Source: Halorubrum sodomense (GTDB taxonomy: Archaea > Halobacteriota > Halobacteria > Halobacteriales > Haloferacaceae). Taken from it: DNA of 64,000 nucleotides. Numbering within the stretch: the stretch's first letter is position 1; each line of letters starts with the position of its first letter. The notes under the pieces were generated by a model, which worked only from the letters and a program-made list of their open reading frames with translations, was not told where the DNA came from and searched no databases. The DNA lies in contig NZ_FOYN01000002.1 in the NCBI RefSeq assembly GCF_900111935.1, forward strand, positions 310,001-374,000, read 5' to 3'. Position numbers and translations under genes: made by a program. Positions 33,409 to 42,083 of this stretch are shown here, one piece after another.

Positions 33409-33875
33409 CACTCGCGGCAGTCTCGGACGCGGGACCGCTCATTCATCTTGCCGAAATCGATTCGCTTGAACTACTCGCGACGTTCGACACGCTCCTCGTT
33501 CCAAAGACCGTCTACGAGGAAGTCGAGTCCGGTGGTGTTCCTGCCGGGTTATCGGATCTCTCGTACGAACTCGTCGAAGCCGACGAACGCCGAGTTGACG
33601 AAACAGAACTGGATGCCGGAGAGCGCGCCGCAATTGCGATCGCGAAGGATCGAAGCGTCGTCCTGCTGACGGATGACCTTGCTGCCCGGGAGGCCGCAAC
33701 CGACGCTGGCGTCGACGTACACGGTACCGTCGGCATTATCGCGCTCGGCTACGGTCGCAAGGTACTCGGTAAGGACGAGGCGAAATCTCGTATGCGCGCA
33801 CTCCAACGTGAAACGAGTTTGTTCATTTCTGAGACGGTCGTGGAGCGTGGCATCCAAATGCTCGATGAACAATAA
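33405..33875 (+). CDS. PIN-domain nuclease toxin (DUF3368-like)
   Basis: This 156-residue protein has the PIN acidic residues in VSDAGPLIHLAEID (Asp near residue 8), ETELDAGERAAIAIAK (Glu) and VLLTDDLAAREAA (Asp pair), with GTVGIIALGYGRK close to the C-terminus as in DUF3368 proteins. Such enzymes cleave RNA when free of antitoxin. GTG 33405 is preferred because it overlaps the antitoxin stop and opens at the first beta strand. All visible metal ligands are intact, so the pair may be active, unlike the truncated vapC near 21.2 kb. Confidence 0.78.
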   Translation: MTLAAVSDAGPLIHLAEIDSLELLATFDTLLVPKTVYEEVESGGVPAGLSDLSYELVEADERRVDETELDAGERAAIAIAKDRSVVLLTDDLAAREAATDAGVDVHGTVGIIALGYGRKVLGKDEAKSRMRALQRETSLFISETVVERGIQMLDEQ

Positions 33876-33883
33876 TCTGATAC

Positions 33884-33903
33884 CATTGGTCTATGTACCA
33901 ATG
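33884..33903. promoter_or_regulatory. Palindromic operator-like site before an HVO_A0114-type gene
   Basis: CATTGGT-N6-ACCAATG has perfect 7-base arms. It lies 41 to 61 bases upstream of ATG 33945, comparable to the palindrome at 20405 in front of the other HVO_A0114-type unit. Confidence 0.5.
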
Positions 33904-33944
33904 AATGTGTGGCCTCACTAACCGACGACGCCACGGTGATACCC

Positions 33945-34394
33945 ATGACCGACACCACGCCGCCGCTACATCCGATGGAGCGCGAACGGCTTCGAGCCGA
34001 ATCGACCCTCGTCGTGACGGTGAACCCGCCGGGCGAGTTCCACGACGACGTCACCGACGCGATCGAGACGCTCAAACGGGGCGACGCGGCCGACTCCACG
34101 CCCACGCTCGCGTTCGCCAGCTACGACGACCTCATGGCGACGCTGACGCCGCGCGTCCTCGATCTCATCGAAGCGATCCGCCGGGAGGAGCCGGAGAGCA
34201 TCAACGAGACCGCACGTGTCGTCGATCGGGACGTGAAGAACGTTCACGAGGAACTCAGCCGGCTCGCCCGGTTGGGAATCATCTTCTTCGAGGAGGACGG
34301 CCAAAGCAAGCGCCCGGTCGTCTGGTTCGACGAACTCGTTATCAACCTCCCGTTCGATCCGGAGGCCGACGACGCGGCCGCGGCCGCGCCGTGA
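33945..34394 (+). CDS. HVO_A0114-family winged-helix regulator
   Basis: The 149-residue protein is a relative of the 20775 gene product: LAFASYDDLMATLTPRVLDLIEAIRREEPESINETARVVDRDVKNVHEELSRLARLGIIFF forms the winged helix, followed by KRPVVWFDELVINLPF. ATG 33945 is chosen because it matches the start of relatives; a GTG at 33909 is in frame. No TumE-like toxin partner sits next to it, so it may be a solitary repressor or act on other targets. A perfect palindrome lies just upstream. Confidence 0.78.
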   Translation: MTDTTPPLHPMERERLRAESTLVVTVNPPGEFHDDVTDAIETLKRGDAADSTPTLAFASYDDLMATLTPRVLDLIEAIRREEPESINETARVVDRDVKNVHEELSRLARLGIIFFEEDGQSKRPVVWFDELVINLPFDPEADDAAAAAP

Positions 34395-34546
34395 CTCCTC
34401 CCGAGAACGCGAAACGAACGCCGACAGATCAGAAAATCGCTACTCCTCGTCGCGCTCACGCCGCCAGCGGCGGCGCTCGCCGCGGACGATGCTCGGCGAG
34501 CGCGTTCGGATCGGGTCGCACTGAGAGCCGGGACCCGAGAAAACAG

Positions 34547-34717
34547 TTACTCCGTTTCGAGTCGCTCGTAGATGACCGCGTGGCGTCGACCGTCGAGTTC
34601 ACCCATCTCTAAGGCGATCGCTCGGCGTTCCGCGTCCGTCTCGGCCGACTGATACCGCTCGTACAGGCGGCGGACCTCGTCGTCGACCGAGGTCGTGGAA
34701 TCGCTACTGGACGCCAT
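34547..34717 (-). CDS. Small conserved-type haloarchaeal protein (56 aa)
   Basis: The minus-strand frame from ATG 34717 to TAA 34547 encodes 56 residues: a Ser/Thr-rich start (ASSSDSTTSVDDEVRRLYERY), then helices with many Glu and Arg (QSAETDAERRAIALEMGELDGRRH), ending in LETE. The regular charged composition and clean boundaries suggest a real gene. A solitary IS200/IS605 right end lies about 30 bases upstream of its start. No function can be assigned. Confidence 0.6.
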   Translation of the reverse strand: MASSSDSTTSVDDEVRRLYERYQSAETDAERRAIALEMGELDGRRHAVIYERLETE

Positions 34718-34747
34718 TCGTGTGGTGTTCTGGAAGTTACAAAATAA

Positions 34748-34780
34748 AAATCCCGCTCCTCAAGGCGGGGAGGATGTCAA
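34748..34780 (+). repeat. Solitary IS200/IS605-type right end
   Basis: AAAATCCCGCTCCTCAAGGC continuing to GGGGAGGATGTCAA has the hairpin and terminal GGATGTCAA typical of haloarchaeal IS200/IS605 and IS1341 right ends, similar to the end of the tnpB element at 28918-28951. No tnpA or tnpB is adjacent, so it is an orphan end. Confidence 0.65.
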
Positions 34781-34853
34781 CCACAAAATCATCGTTCGTT
34801 CCGCAGGCCCGATCGTCGCCTCACTGTCTCCGATCGGTCACCCTCCCGACCGC

Positions 34854-35309
34854 CTACTCCTCATCGCGCTCGACGACGACCGTCCGCCCGGTCAACGTCT
34901 CGGGCGTGAAGCGGTAGAGGTCGATGTCGAGGTCCGGCTTGTCGTCGGCCCAGATCTCGAAGAGGGGGCGCTGCGTCTCGCCGTACTGCGCGATCGTCTC
35001 GGGGGTGAGCTCGTCGAGGTCGACCCGTTCGAGGGGGCCGACGCCGACGACGCTCGCGTACTCGTCGCCGTCCTCCTCGTAGACAACCACGCGGGCCTCC
35101 GGCGTCGACGCGAGGAACTCGCGCTTCTCGCTGTCGGGCGTCGACACCAGCCGGAGGTACAACGCGCGCTCGTCGGCGTCGTACCCGTAGGAGACCGGGA
35201 TAGCGTACGGGGCGTCGTCGCGCGCGAGCGCGAGCACGCCCGTCTCGTGACGGGACAGGTGCGCGTCCACCTCGGCCGGCGACATCTCGACCTCGCTGTT
35301 CGTCGGCAT
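34854..35309 (-). CDS. Pyridoxamine 5'-phosphate oxidase-family (flavin-binding split-barrel) protein
   Basis: This 151-residue protein has the split-barrel pattern of FMN-binding proteins: HETGVLALARDDAPYAIPVSYGYDADERALYLRLVSTPDSEKREFL, then ARVVVYEEDGDEYASVVGVGPLE. ATG 35309 precedes MPTNSEVEMSPAEVDAHLSRH, the normal opening; longer upstream frames are Arg-rich and implausible. Many haloarchaeal members are annotated only at family level, so the substrate is unknown. An FMN- or F420-dependent oxidoreductase or a haem/flavin-binding stress protein are options. Confidence 0.8.
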   Translation of the reverse strand: MPTNSEVEMSPAEVDAHLSRHETGVLALARDDAPYAIPVSYGYDADERALYLRLVSTPDSEKREFLASTPEARVVVYEEDGDEYASVVGVGPLERVDLDELTPETIAQYGETQRPLFEIWADDKPDLDIDLYRFTPETLTGRTVVVERDEE

Positions 35310-35428
35310 ACCCCGAATTTCTTCGCACGAGGTGATAAAGGGAACGAGACGACGGCGCGCAGGGTCCCCCGGGCCGTCCGTCGGCGCCGCCGCGCCCGGC
35401 GGCGGCACGCGAGCGTGCGGTCCGGCGC

Positions 35429-35587
35429 TCAGCTCATCGCCGGCGTCTCGCCTACGTTCTCCTCGGTGACCGGTGCGCCGCAGACGACGCAGCCCGTCTC
35501 GAGCAGCGTCGCCCGCATCGCGTCGTCCACCTCGATCGAGCGCCGACACTCCGGGCAGACGAAGGTGTGGGTGGATCGCCCCGTCAT
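35429..35587 (-). CDS. Small zinc-ribbon protein (DUF7560-like)
   Basis: The 52-residue protein from ATG 35587 has two CxxC knuckles: CPEC at residues 11-14 and CVVC at 33-36, separated by RRSIEVDDAMRATLLETG, a compact zinc ribbon. It is like small haloarchaeal zinc-ribbon proteins that I recall as DUF7560. It sits 74 bases downstream of the bat-type regulator gene on the same strand and could be in its operon. Function unknown; a protein or nucleic-acid interaction role is plausible. Confidence 0.7.
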   Translation of the reverse strand: MTGRSTHTFVCPECRRSIEVDDAMRATLLETGCVVCGAPVTEENVGETPAMS

Positions 35588-35661
35588 ACCCGTGGGTACG
35601 ACACCCACGCCCATCAAACGGGCCTCGGATTCCCGCGGCCTCGGAACGTGATCATCGATCC

Positions 35662-36294
35662 TTAATCTAACAGCGCCCCGAACAGCTTCCGCTGGGCGGC
35701 CGCGACGTGCTCCGTGAACGTCGACCGACCGATCCCCAGCGACTCCGCGACCTCGCCGGCGTTGGCCCCCTTCGGGTGGTCGAAGTAGCCCGCCTCGTAG
35801 GCGGCGGCGAGCACCTCGCGCTGGCGCTCGGTCAGCTCGCTCCGGTCGACGGTCACCAGGTCCGACTCCGTCGGCGTCGTCGTCGACTGGAGCAGGCGCA
35901 ACACCTCCATGTCCGGACACCCCTCGCGGAACGCCTCCAACACCGACCGCAGCGTCTGGAGGTCGCTCGCGTGGAAGGTGATCCGGAGTCGCCCGTCGCG
36001 GACCGTCGCCTCCGAGACGGGCGTCTCGTGCCGGTCGAGGACGGCGAACGGCGAGTCGGGGTCGACGGCGGCGTCGAACCGGTACGCCGCCCGGCCGCCG
36101 TAGTCGAAGACGACCTCGACCCCGTCGGGGACCGACAGGTCGGCGTCCGCGATGAACTCCACGACCACCCGTTCGCGGTCGCCGTCGGGCGTACAGCGCG
36201 AGACCTCGGTGACGGGGATCGTCCCGTCGACGACGCCGTCGAACGGGGACGGCGCGGTCGGCAGCGAGACCTCCGCCCGAATTCCCGATCCCAT
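35662..36294 (-). CDS. Bat-type helix-turn-helix transcription regulator
   Basis: The 210-residue protein is of the bacterio-opsin activator type. An N-terminal beta-rich domain (residues about 10-140, including FIADADLSVPDGVEVVFDY) is followed by the HTH_10 domain with LTERQREVLAAAYEAGYFDHPKGANAGEVAESLGIGRSTFTEHVAAAQRKLF. ATG 36294 is preferred because the reading upstream becomes Arg-rich and overlaps the divergent gene. Such proteins activate a small set of promoters; the target is not visible here. Confidence 0.82.
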   Translation of the reverse strand: MGSGIRAEVSLPTAPSPFDGVVDGTIPVTEVSRCTPDGDRERVVVEFIADADLSVPDGVEVVFDYGGRAAYRFDAAVDPDSPFAVLDRHETPVSEATVRDGRLRITFHASDLQTLRSVLEAFREGCPDMEVLRLLQSTTTPTESDLVTVDRSELTERQREVLAAAYEAGYFDHPKGANAGEVAESLGIGRSTFTEHVAAAQRKLFGALLD

Positions 36295-36408
36295 CTCGTT
36301 CGTCCCTACCCGCCCCGGGTAAAAACGTTGGCGGGCCCGGACCGCGGTATAAAACCCCCAGCATATGATGGGCAACCGTTCGGGGGGCTGGAGCGGGTAC
36401 GTACAGAC

Positions 36409-36795
36409 ATGAAACGCCCCCCGCGGACGACCGACGCCACGACGACGACCGAGGACGACGCGGCGCTCGACGCGACGTTCGAGGCGCTCGCCGACGCCGA
36501 CTGCCGGGAGATCCTCGCCGCCGCGGCGACGCCGAAGACGACGAGCGAGCTCGCCGAGGACTGCGACATCGCGCTCTCGACCGCCTACCGGAAGGTGGAA
36601 CTGCTGAGCGAGACGCCGCTGCTCGCCGAGGGCGTCCGGTTCGACCCGGACGGCGACCACGCCGCCGAGTACGTCCGCGACGCCGCGGACGCCGCGATCG
36701 AACTCGACGACGACGGCGTCGCGCTCACGGTCGACGACGAGGGGGCCGACCCGCTGGCCGCCGCGCTCGACGCCCCCGGCGTCTCGGCCGACTGA
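36409..36795 (+). CDS. ArsR-like winged-helix transcription regulator
   Basis: The 128-residue protein has a low-complexity Thr/Asp N-terminus, then an ArsR-like winged helix: ATFEALADADCREILAAAATPKTTSELAEDCDIALSTAYRKVELLSETPLL. The acidic C-terminal half (IELDDDGVALTVDDEG) follows. The gene is divergent from the bat-type regulator across 114 bases, and both promoters must lie there. Ligand and targets are unknown. Confidence 0.78.
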   Translation: MKRPPRTTDATTTTEDDAALDATFEALADADCREILAAAATPKTTSELAEDCDIALSTAYRKVELLSETPLLAEGVRFDPDGDHAAEYVRDAADAAIELDDDGVALTVDDEGADPLAAALDAPGVSAD

Positions 36796-36899
36796 CCGGC
36801 CCGCTCGGTTGCGGCGGCCACCCCCGCCGTCGGGCGATAGTTCTCGGACCTGATAATCGAACGGTCAAGGTTTTAGGCCAGTTCCGGGACGCTTTCGAT

Positions 36900-38609
36900 A
36901 TGTCTCGCCCGCCGGAGCCGAAGACCCTTCTCGATCTCGCGCAAGACAAGCTTGCGGTGATCGACGAGGCGGGCCGGTTCCGGTACCTCAACGCGGCCAC
37001 GCGCGATCTGCTCGGGTTCGACCCCGAGGAGCTCGTCGGGACGGACGCGTTCGAGCTGGTCCACCCCGACGACACCGACCGCGTCCGGGCGGCGTTCGAG
37101 GCGCTCGTCGCCGACGGCGACGAGACGGACGCCCCGTTGGAGTACCGCTACGAGACCGCCGACGGCGACTGGGTGTGGTTCCGCACCCGCGTGTTCCCGC
37201 CCGCCGACACCGGGCTCGACGGCTACGCGCTGAGCTCTCGCGACATCACCCTCGAGGTCGAGTCCAGGCGGCGCCTGGAGACCATCGCCTCGACCTCGCC
37301 GGACGTGCTGTGGATGTTCGACGCCGACTGGACGGAGCTTTTGTTCGTCAACGGCGCGGTCGAGTCGGTGTTCGGGATCGCCCCCGACACGCTCGAAGCG
37401 CGGCCGCGAGAGTTCTTAGAGGCCGTCCACCCCGACGACAGGGCGGACGTCGAGCGCTCGATGGAGCGGCTCTCCGCCGGCGAGCCGACGAACCTCGACT
37501 ACCGGATCGGCTCGCCCGACGGGCCGACCACCTGGGTCCGGGTGCCCGCCCGCCCCGTCGTCGAGGACGGCGAGGTGGTCGCGGTCACCGGGTTCGCGCG
37601 CGACGTCACCGACGAGTACCGCCGTGAGCGACAGCTCACGGTGATGGACAACCTGCTCCGGCACACCATCCGCAACGACATGAACATCGTCGACGGCACG
37701 GCGGAGCGGATCGCCGACCGGGTCGACGACGCCGTCGGCGCCGCGGCGACGGCGTCCGGGGGCGACGAACCGGATCCCCCGGACGTCGACCTGGCCGAAC
37801 TCGCCGCCGACCTGATCGACCACGCCGAGACGGTCCGCCGCGTCGCGGACGACCTGCTCACCACCGCCGAGAAGCAGCGCGGCGTGATCGACCTCCTCCG
37901 CCAGCACGAGCCGCCGCAGCCGCTCCGGGTCGCCCCGCTCGTCGAGCGCGCGGTGGCGGACGCCGTCGGGGACGCGCGCGACTCGCCCGCCGACGTCGCG
38001 GTCTCCTGTCCCGCGGACGCGCGGGCGTTCACGCACCCCGAGCTCGACTACGCGATCGCCGAGCTGATCGAGAACGCGATCGAACACGCGGAGGGGGCGG
38101 CGACGGTCGAGGTCGAGGTCACGGCGCCCGACGACCGCGTCGAGATCGCGGTCGGGGACGACGCGCCCCCCATCCCGGCGGCCGAGCGGGACCCGATCAC
38201 CGACCGGTGGAAGATGGACGACCTCAGACACACCGGTGGGATGGGGCTGTGGCTCGTCTACTGGATCGCGGACCGCTCCGGCGGCGACCTCGCGTTCGAC
38301 GCCGGCCCCGACGGCAACGAGGTGACGATCAGCGTCCCCGACGCCGACTGCGACCCCTCCTTCTCGGTGGCGGAGCGCGGGCGCCCGGCGGGCTCGGCGG
38401 TCAGTTCGGTCTCGACCGAGCCGGACGGCGGGGCGACGGCGCCGGTCGCCGGCTCGGAGACGGTCTCCCCCGAATCCGACGCCGGCGAGGGGGCCGTCGC
38501 CGCCGAATCCGACGCCGGCGAAGGGGCCGTCGCCGCGTCCGCCGCGGACCGCGGGGCCGACGACGCCGACGCACCCTCCGAGCGATCCCCGGGATCGACC
38601 GACCCCTGA
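36900..38609 (+). CDS. PAS-domain sensor histidine kinase
   Basis: The 569-residue protein has no clear membrane segment, so it is probably a cytosolic sensor. PAS domain 1 spans residues about 8-118 and PAS domain 2 about 125-240. The phospho-accepting histidine lies in NLLRHTIRNDMN (near residue 253), and the ATPase has the N box ELIENAIEHAEG and G box GMGLWLVYWIADRSGG. A disordered acidic tail after about residue 485 includes a duplicated ESDAGEGAVAA. Such kinases often lack a neighbouring receiver protein in haloarchaea; none is present here. Confidence 0.87.
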   Translation: MSRPPEPKTLLDLAQDKLAVIDEAGRFRYLNAATRDLLGFDPEELVGTDAFELVHPDDTDRVRAAFEALVADGDETDAPLEYRYETADGDWVWFRTRVFPPADTGLDGYALSSRDITLEVESRRRLETIASTSPDVLWMFDADWTELLFVNGAVESVFGIAPDTLEARPREFLEAVHPDDRADVERSMERLSAGEPTNLDYRIGSPDGPTTWVRVPARPVVEDGEVVAVTGFARDVTDEYRRERQLTVMDNLLRHTIRNDMNIVDGTAERIADRVDDAVGAAATASGGDEPDPPDVDLAELAADLIDHAETVRRVADDLLTTAEKQRGVIDLLRQHEPPQPLRVAPLVERAVADAVGDARDSPADVAVSCPADARAFTHPELDYAIAELIENAIEHAEGAATVEVEVTAPDDRVEIAVGDDAPPIPAAERDPITDRWKMDDLRHTGGMGLWLVYWIADRSGGDLAFDAGPDGNEVTISVPDADCDPSFSVAERGRPAGSAVSSVSTEPDGGATAPVAGSETVSPESDAGEGAVAAESDAGEGAVAASAADRGADDADAPSERSPGSTDP

Positions 38610-38698
38610 CCTGAACCCGATCGATCGTTCACCGTAGGACCCGATTTCGAAGAACCTCCCACCGATCTTAAGCCGCCGCTTCGCGTACTCCCGCGTTG

Positions 38699-40873
38699 AT
38701 GGGTACGCTCAACGAGCTGTTCGACCCGGACCGGGTCGCCGTCGTCGGCGCCACCGCCCGCGAGGGCGCCGTCGGCCGCGCCGTCACGTCGAATCTCCTC
38801 GACGACTTCGACGGCGACACGGTCCCCGTCAACCCGAACTACGACGAGGTACTCGGCACGGCCTGCGTCGACGACGTCGCCGACGCGGACGCCGACGTCG
38901 CGGTCGTCGTCGTTCCCCCCTCGATCGTGTTGGACGCCATCGAGGCGTGCGGCGAGGCGGGGGTCCGCAACGTCGTCGTGATCACCGCCGGGTTCGGCGA
39001 GACGGGGGAGGACGGAGCGGCGAGGGAGCGTCGCCTCGCGGAGCTAGCCGACGAGTACGACCTGAACCTCGTCGGCCCAAACAGCCTGGGGATCATGTCG
39101 ACGCCCTCGGGGATGAACGCCACGTTCGGCCCCGAGAACGCCCTCCCCGGCGGGCTCTCTTTCATGAGCCAGTCGGGGGCGTTCGTCACCGCGGTCCTCG
39201 ACTGGGCCAACGACAACGGGATCGGGTTCAAGGACGTTGTCTCGCTGGGGAACAAGGCGGTGTTAGACGAGACGGACTTCGTCGACCACTGGGGGGACGA
39301 CGAGGAGACCGACGTGATCATCGGCTACCTCGAGGGGATCGAGGACGGCCGCGAGTTCATCGAGACCGCCCGCGAGACGACGGGCGACACCCCGATCGTC
39401 GCCGTGAAGTCGGGACGGACGAGCGCCGGCGCGCAGGCCGCCTCCTCGCACACCGGGACGCTGGCGGGTTCCGACAAGGCGTACGAGGCCGGCCTCGACC
39501 AGGCGGGGGTCATCCGCGCGGAGTCGGTCGACGAGCTGTTCGACTCGGCGGGCATCCTCGGCAGCCAGCCGCTTCCCGACACCGACAGCGTCGCGGTCGT
39601 CACGAACGCCGGCGGCCCGGGCGTGATGGCGACCGACGCCGTGGGCGACGCCGACCTCGACATGGCCTCGTTCACGGCCGAGACGACCGACCGGCTCGCG
39701 GAGTCGATGCCCGAGGAGGCGAACATCCACAACCCGGTCGACGTGATCGGCGACGCCGACGTGGAGCGGTTCCGCGAGGCGCTCGAAATCACGGTCGCCG
39801 ACGACAACGTCGGCGCCGCGATGGTGTTGGCCGCGCCGACGGCGACGATCGATTTCGACGAGCTCGCGGACGCGATCACCGACGTGAGCGACGAGATGGA
39901 CGCGCCCGTCGCCGCCTGTCTGATGGGCGGCGACCGGACTCGCGAGCCGAAACAGCGGCTCCAGTCGAAGGGGATCCCCTGCTACTTCGATCCCGCCCGC
40001 GCGATCGACAGCCTCGCGACGCTCGCGCGCTACCGCGACATCAAGGCGCGCGAGTACGCGCCGCCGATGTCGTTCGACGTCGATCGCGAACGCGCCCGCG
40101 AGATCCTGAACGCGGTGCGCGACCGCGACGACAACCGCCTCGGCGTCGAGGCGATGGAACTGCTCGACGCGTACGGCATCCCCACGCCGGCCGGCGAGAT
40201 CGTCGACTCGCCCGAGCGCGCCCGCGAGGTCGCGGCCGGGGTCGACGGCGACGTAGTGATGAAGATCGTCTCGCCGGACATCCTGCACAAGTCCGACATC
40301 GGCGGCGTCGCCGTCGGCGTCGCGGACGACGACGTGGCCGACACCTACGAGGACCTGATCACCCGCGCGCGGAACTACCAGCCGGACGCGACCGTCCTCG
40401 GCGTTCAGGTCCAGGAGATGGTCGACCTCGACGACGGCGTCGAGACGATCGTCGGGATGAACCGCGACCCGCAGTTCGGCCCGCTGCTGATGTTCGGGCT
40501 CGGCGGCATCTTCGTGGAGGTGATGGAGGACACCACCTTCCGCGTCGCGCCCGTCTCCGAGCCCGAGGCCCGCGAGATGACCGAGGAGATCCAGTCGGCG
40601 CCGCTGCTGCGGGGCGCCCGCGGCCGCGACCCCGTCGACGTCGACGCCGTCATCGAGACGATCGGCCGGCTCTCGCAGCTGGTCACCGACTTCCCGGCCA
40701 TCTTAGAGCTCGACATCAACCCCCTCGTCGCACTGCCCGACGACGACGGCGGCACGAACGCCGCCGCCGTCGACGTGAGACTCACCGTCGACCCGGAGGC
40801 ACTCGACCCGCCGGGAACCGACGCGGAGACCGATCCGAAGCCGCTCGACGCGGAGGAACCCACCGATGACTGA
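38699..40873 (+). CDS. acd: Acetate-CoA ligase (ADP-forming), single-chain
   Basis: This 724-residue enzyme interconverts acyl-CoA, ADP and phosphate with acid, CoA and ATP, conserving energy during fermentation of acids and sugars. The order is a CoA-binding Rossmann domain (VAVVGATAREGAVGRAV), a succinyl-CoA ligase-like domain with the phosphohistidine region SSHTGTLAGSDKAYEAG, and a C-terminal ATP-grasp domain (ELLDAYGIPTPAGEIVDS onward). This is the fused alpha-beta form typical of haloarchaea. ATG 38699 is used rather than a TTG one codon earlier. It overlaps the next gene by eight bases. Confidence 0.9.
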   Translation: MGTLNELFDPDRVAVVGATAREGAVGRAVTSNLLDDFDGDTVPVNPNYDEVLGTACVDDVADADADVAVVVVPPSIVLDAIEACGEAGVRNVVVITAGFGETGEDGAARERRLAELADEYDLNLVGPNSLGIMSTPSGMNATFGPENALPGGLSFMSQSGAFVTAVLDWANDNGIGFKDVVSLGNKAVLDETDFVDHWGDDEETDVIIGYLEGIEDGREFIETARETTGDTPIVAVKSGRTSAGAQAASSHTGTLAGSDKAYEAGLDQAGVIRAESVDELFDSAGILGSQPLPDTDSVAVVTNAGGPGVMATDAVGDADLDMASFTAETTDRLAESMPEEANIHNPVDVIGDADVERFREALEITVADDNVGAAMVLAAPTATIDFDELADAITDVSDEMDAPVAACLMGGDRTREPKQRLQSKGIPCYFDPARAIDSLATLARYRDIKAREYAPPMSFDVDRERAREILNAVRDRDDNRLGVEAMELLDAYGIPTPAGEIVDSPERAREVAAGVDGDVVMKIVSPDILHKSDIGGVAVGVADDDVADTYEDLITRARNYQPDATVLGVQVQEMVDLDDGVETIVGMNRDPQFGPLLMFGLGGIFVEVMEDTTFRVAPVSEPEAREMTEEIQSAPLLRGARGRDPVDVDAVIETIGRLSQLVTDFPAILELDINPLVALPDDDGGTNAAAVDVRLTVDPEALDPPGTDAETDPKPLDAEEPTDD

Positions 40874-41927
40874 CACACCCACCACACTCGTCACCGCGAC
40901 CGGAGACAGCGCCGGAAAGACAGCGATCACCGTCGCCTTAGCGCGGCTCGCGGCCGACCGCGACCGCAGCGTCGGCTACATGAAACCGAAGGGGACCCGG
41001 CTCCAGTCGAACGTCGGCAAGACCCTCGATCAGGACCCCATGCTCGCCCGCGAGGTGCTCGGCTTAGACGCCGAGATGCACCAGATGGAGCCGGTGGTCT
41101 ACTCCCCGACGTTCGTCGAGGGCGCGATCCGCGGCACCGAGGACCCGGACGCGCTCCGCGACCGGATCCGCGAGGAGTACGACGGGATCGCGGCCGACAA
41201 CGACCGGGTGTTCGTCGAGGGCGGCGGCAGCTGGACGACCGGCGGCGTCGTCGACCTCACCGACGTCGACGTCGCGGAGCTGCTCGACGCGCGGGTCGTC
41301 CTCGTCGCGGAGTACGGCTCGCCGAACGACCTCGACGAGGTGCTTGCGGCCGCCGACGCGTTCGGCGACCGCCTCGCCGGCGTCGTGTTCAACAAGGTGT
41401 CCGACGACGCCTTCGAGTCGCTCGACCAGGACGGGATCCCGTTCCTCGAGTCGAAGGGGATCACCGTCTTCGGCGCGCTCCCGTACGAGAAGGAGTTAGC
41501 GGGCGTCACGGTCGGGGAACTCGCAGACGAGCTCGGCGCCGAACTCCTCACCGACGCGCCCACCGACGCGTTCGTCGAGCGCTTCCTCGTGGGCGCGATG
41601 GGCGGCGACGAGGCGCTCCGTTACTTCCGGCGCGCCCGCGACGCCGCCGTCATCACCGGCGGCGACCGCGCGGACGTCCAGACCGCGGCGCTCGACGCCT
41701 CCGGGGTCGCCTGCCTCGTCCTCACCGGCGGACACCGCCCCTCCGGCGCGGTGCTGGGGAAGGCCGCCGACGCCGGCAAGCCGGTCCTCGCCGTCAACAC
41801 CGACACGGTCACGGCCATCGACCGGGCCGAGGAGGTCGTCCGCGGCGGGCGCACCCGCGACGTCCGGACGGTGGACCGGATGGCCGACCTGCTCGACGCC
41901 CACGTCGACGTCGACGCGCTGGTCTGA
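40866..41927 (+). CDS. Phosphotransacetylase-like P-loop/DRTGG-domain protein
   Basis: The 353-residue protein resembles the N-terminal regulatory part of long phosphotransacetylases, without the catalytic Pta domain. A BioD-like P-loop segment (VTATGDSAGKTAIT, residues 9-22) and ENDRVFVEGGGSW-type region are followed by a DRTGG-like domain (EALRYFRRARDAAVITGGDRADVQTAAL). Overlap with the acetate-CoA ligase gene implies a shared transcript. It may sense nucleotide or acetyl metabolites and tune the ligase; this is inference from context. Confidence 0.78.
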   Translation: MTDTPTTLVTATGDSAGKTAITVALARLAADRDRSVGYMKPKGTRLQSNVGKTLDQDPMLAREVLGLDAEMHQMEPVVYSPTFVEGAIRGTEDPDALRDRIREEYDGIAADNDRVFVEGGGSWTTGGVVDLTDVDVAELLDARVVLVAEYGSPNDLDEVLAAADAFGDRLAGVVFNKVSDDAFESLDQDGIPFLESKGITVFGALPYEKELAGVTVGELADELGAELLTDAPTDAFVERFLVGAMGGDEALRYFRRARDAAVITGGDRADVQTAALDASGVACLVLTGGHRPSGAVLGKAADAGKPVLAVNTDTVTAIDRAEEVVRGGRTRDVRTVDRMADLLDAHVDVDALV

Positions 41928-41936
41928 GGCGGGAGT

Positions 41937-42024
41937 CCCCGTTCGGTTCGCCCGCGGCCCCCTGTCCGGGCCGCCGCGTTCCCCGTTCGGTTCGCCCGCG
42001 GCCCCCTGTTCGGGCCGCCGCGTT
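41937..42024. repeat. 44-bp tandem duplication
   Basis: Two adjacent copies (41937-41980 and 41981-42024) of a 44-base GC-rich unit starting CCCCGTTCGGTTCGCCCGCG differ at one position. They lie between the Pta-like and DUF7139-type genes. Confidence 0.85.
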
Positions 42025-42083
42025 CGCCCGCGATCCGTGATCGTCTGACGTACTGTTTTCACGGTGGACGACGTACCCCGCCT

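Noticed and set aside
38947-40869. A 640-codon frame overlapping acd in another phase
   Set aside because: Extremely Arg-rich, unlike any haloarchaeal protein; acd is fully supported.
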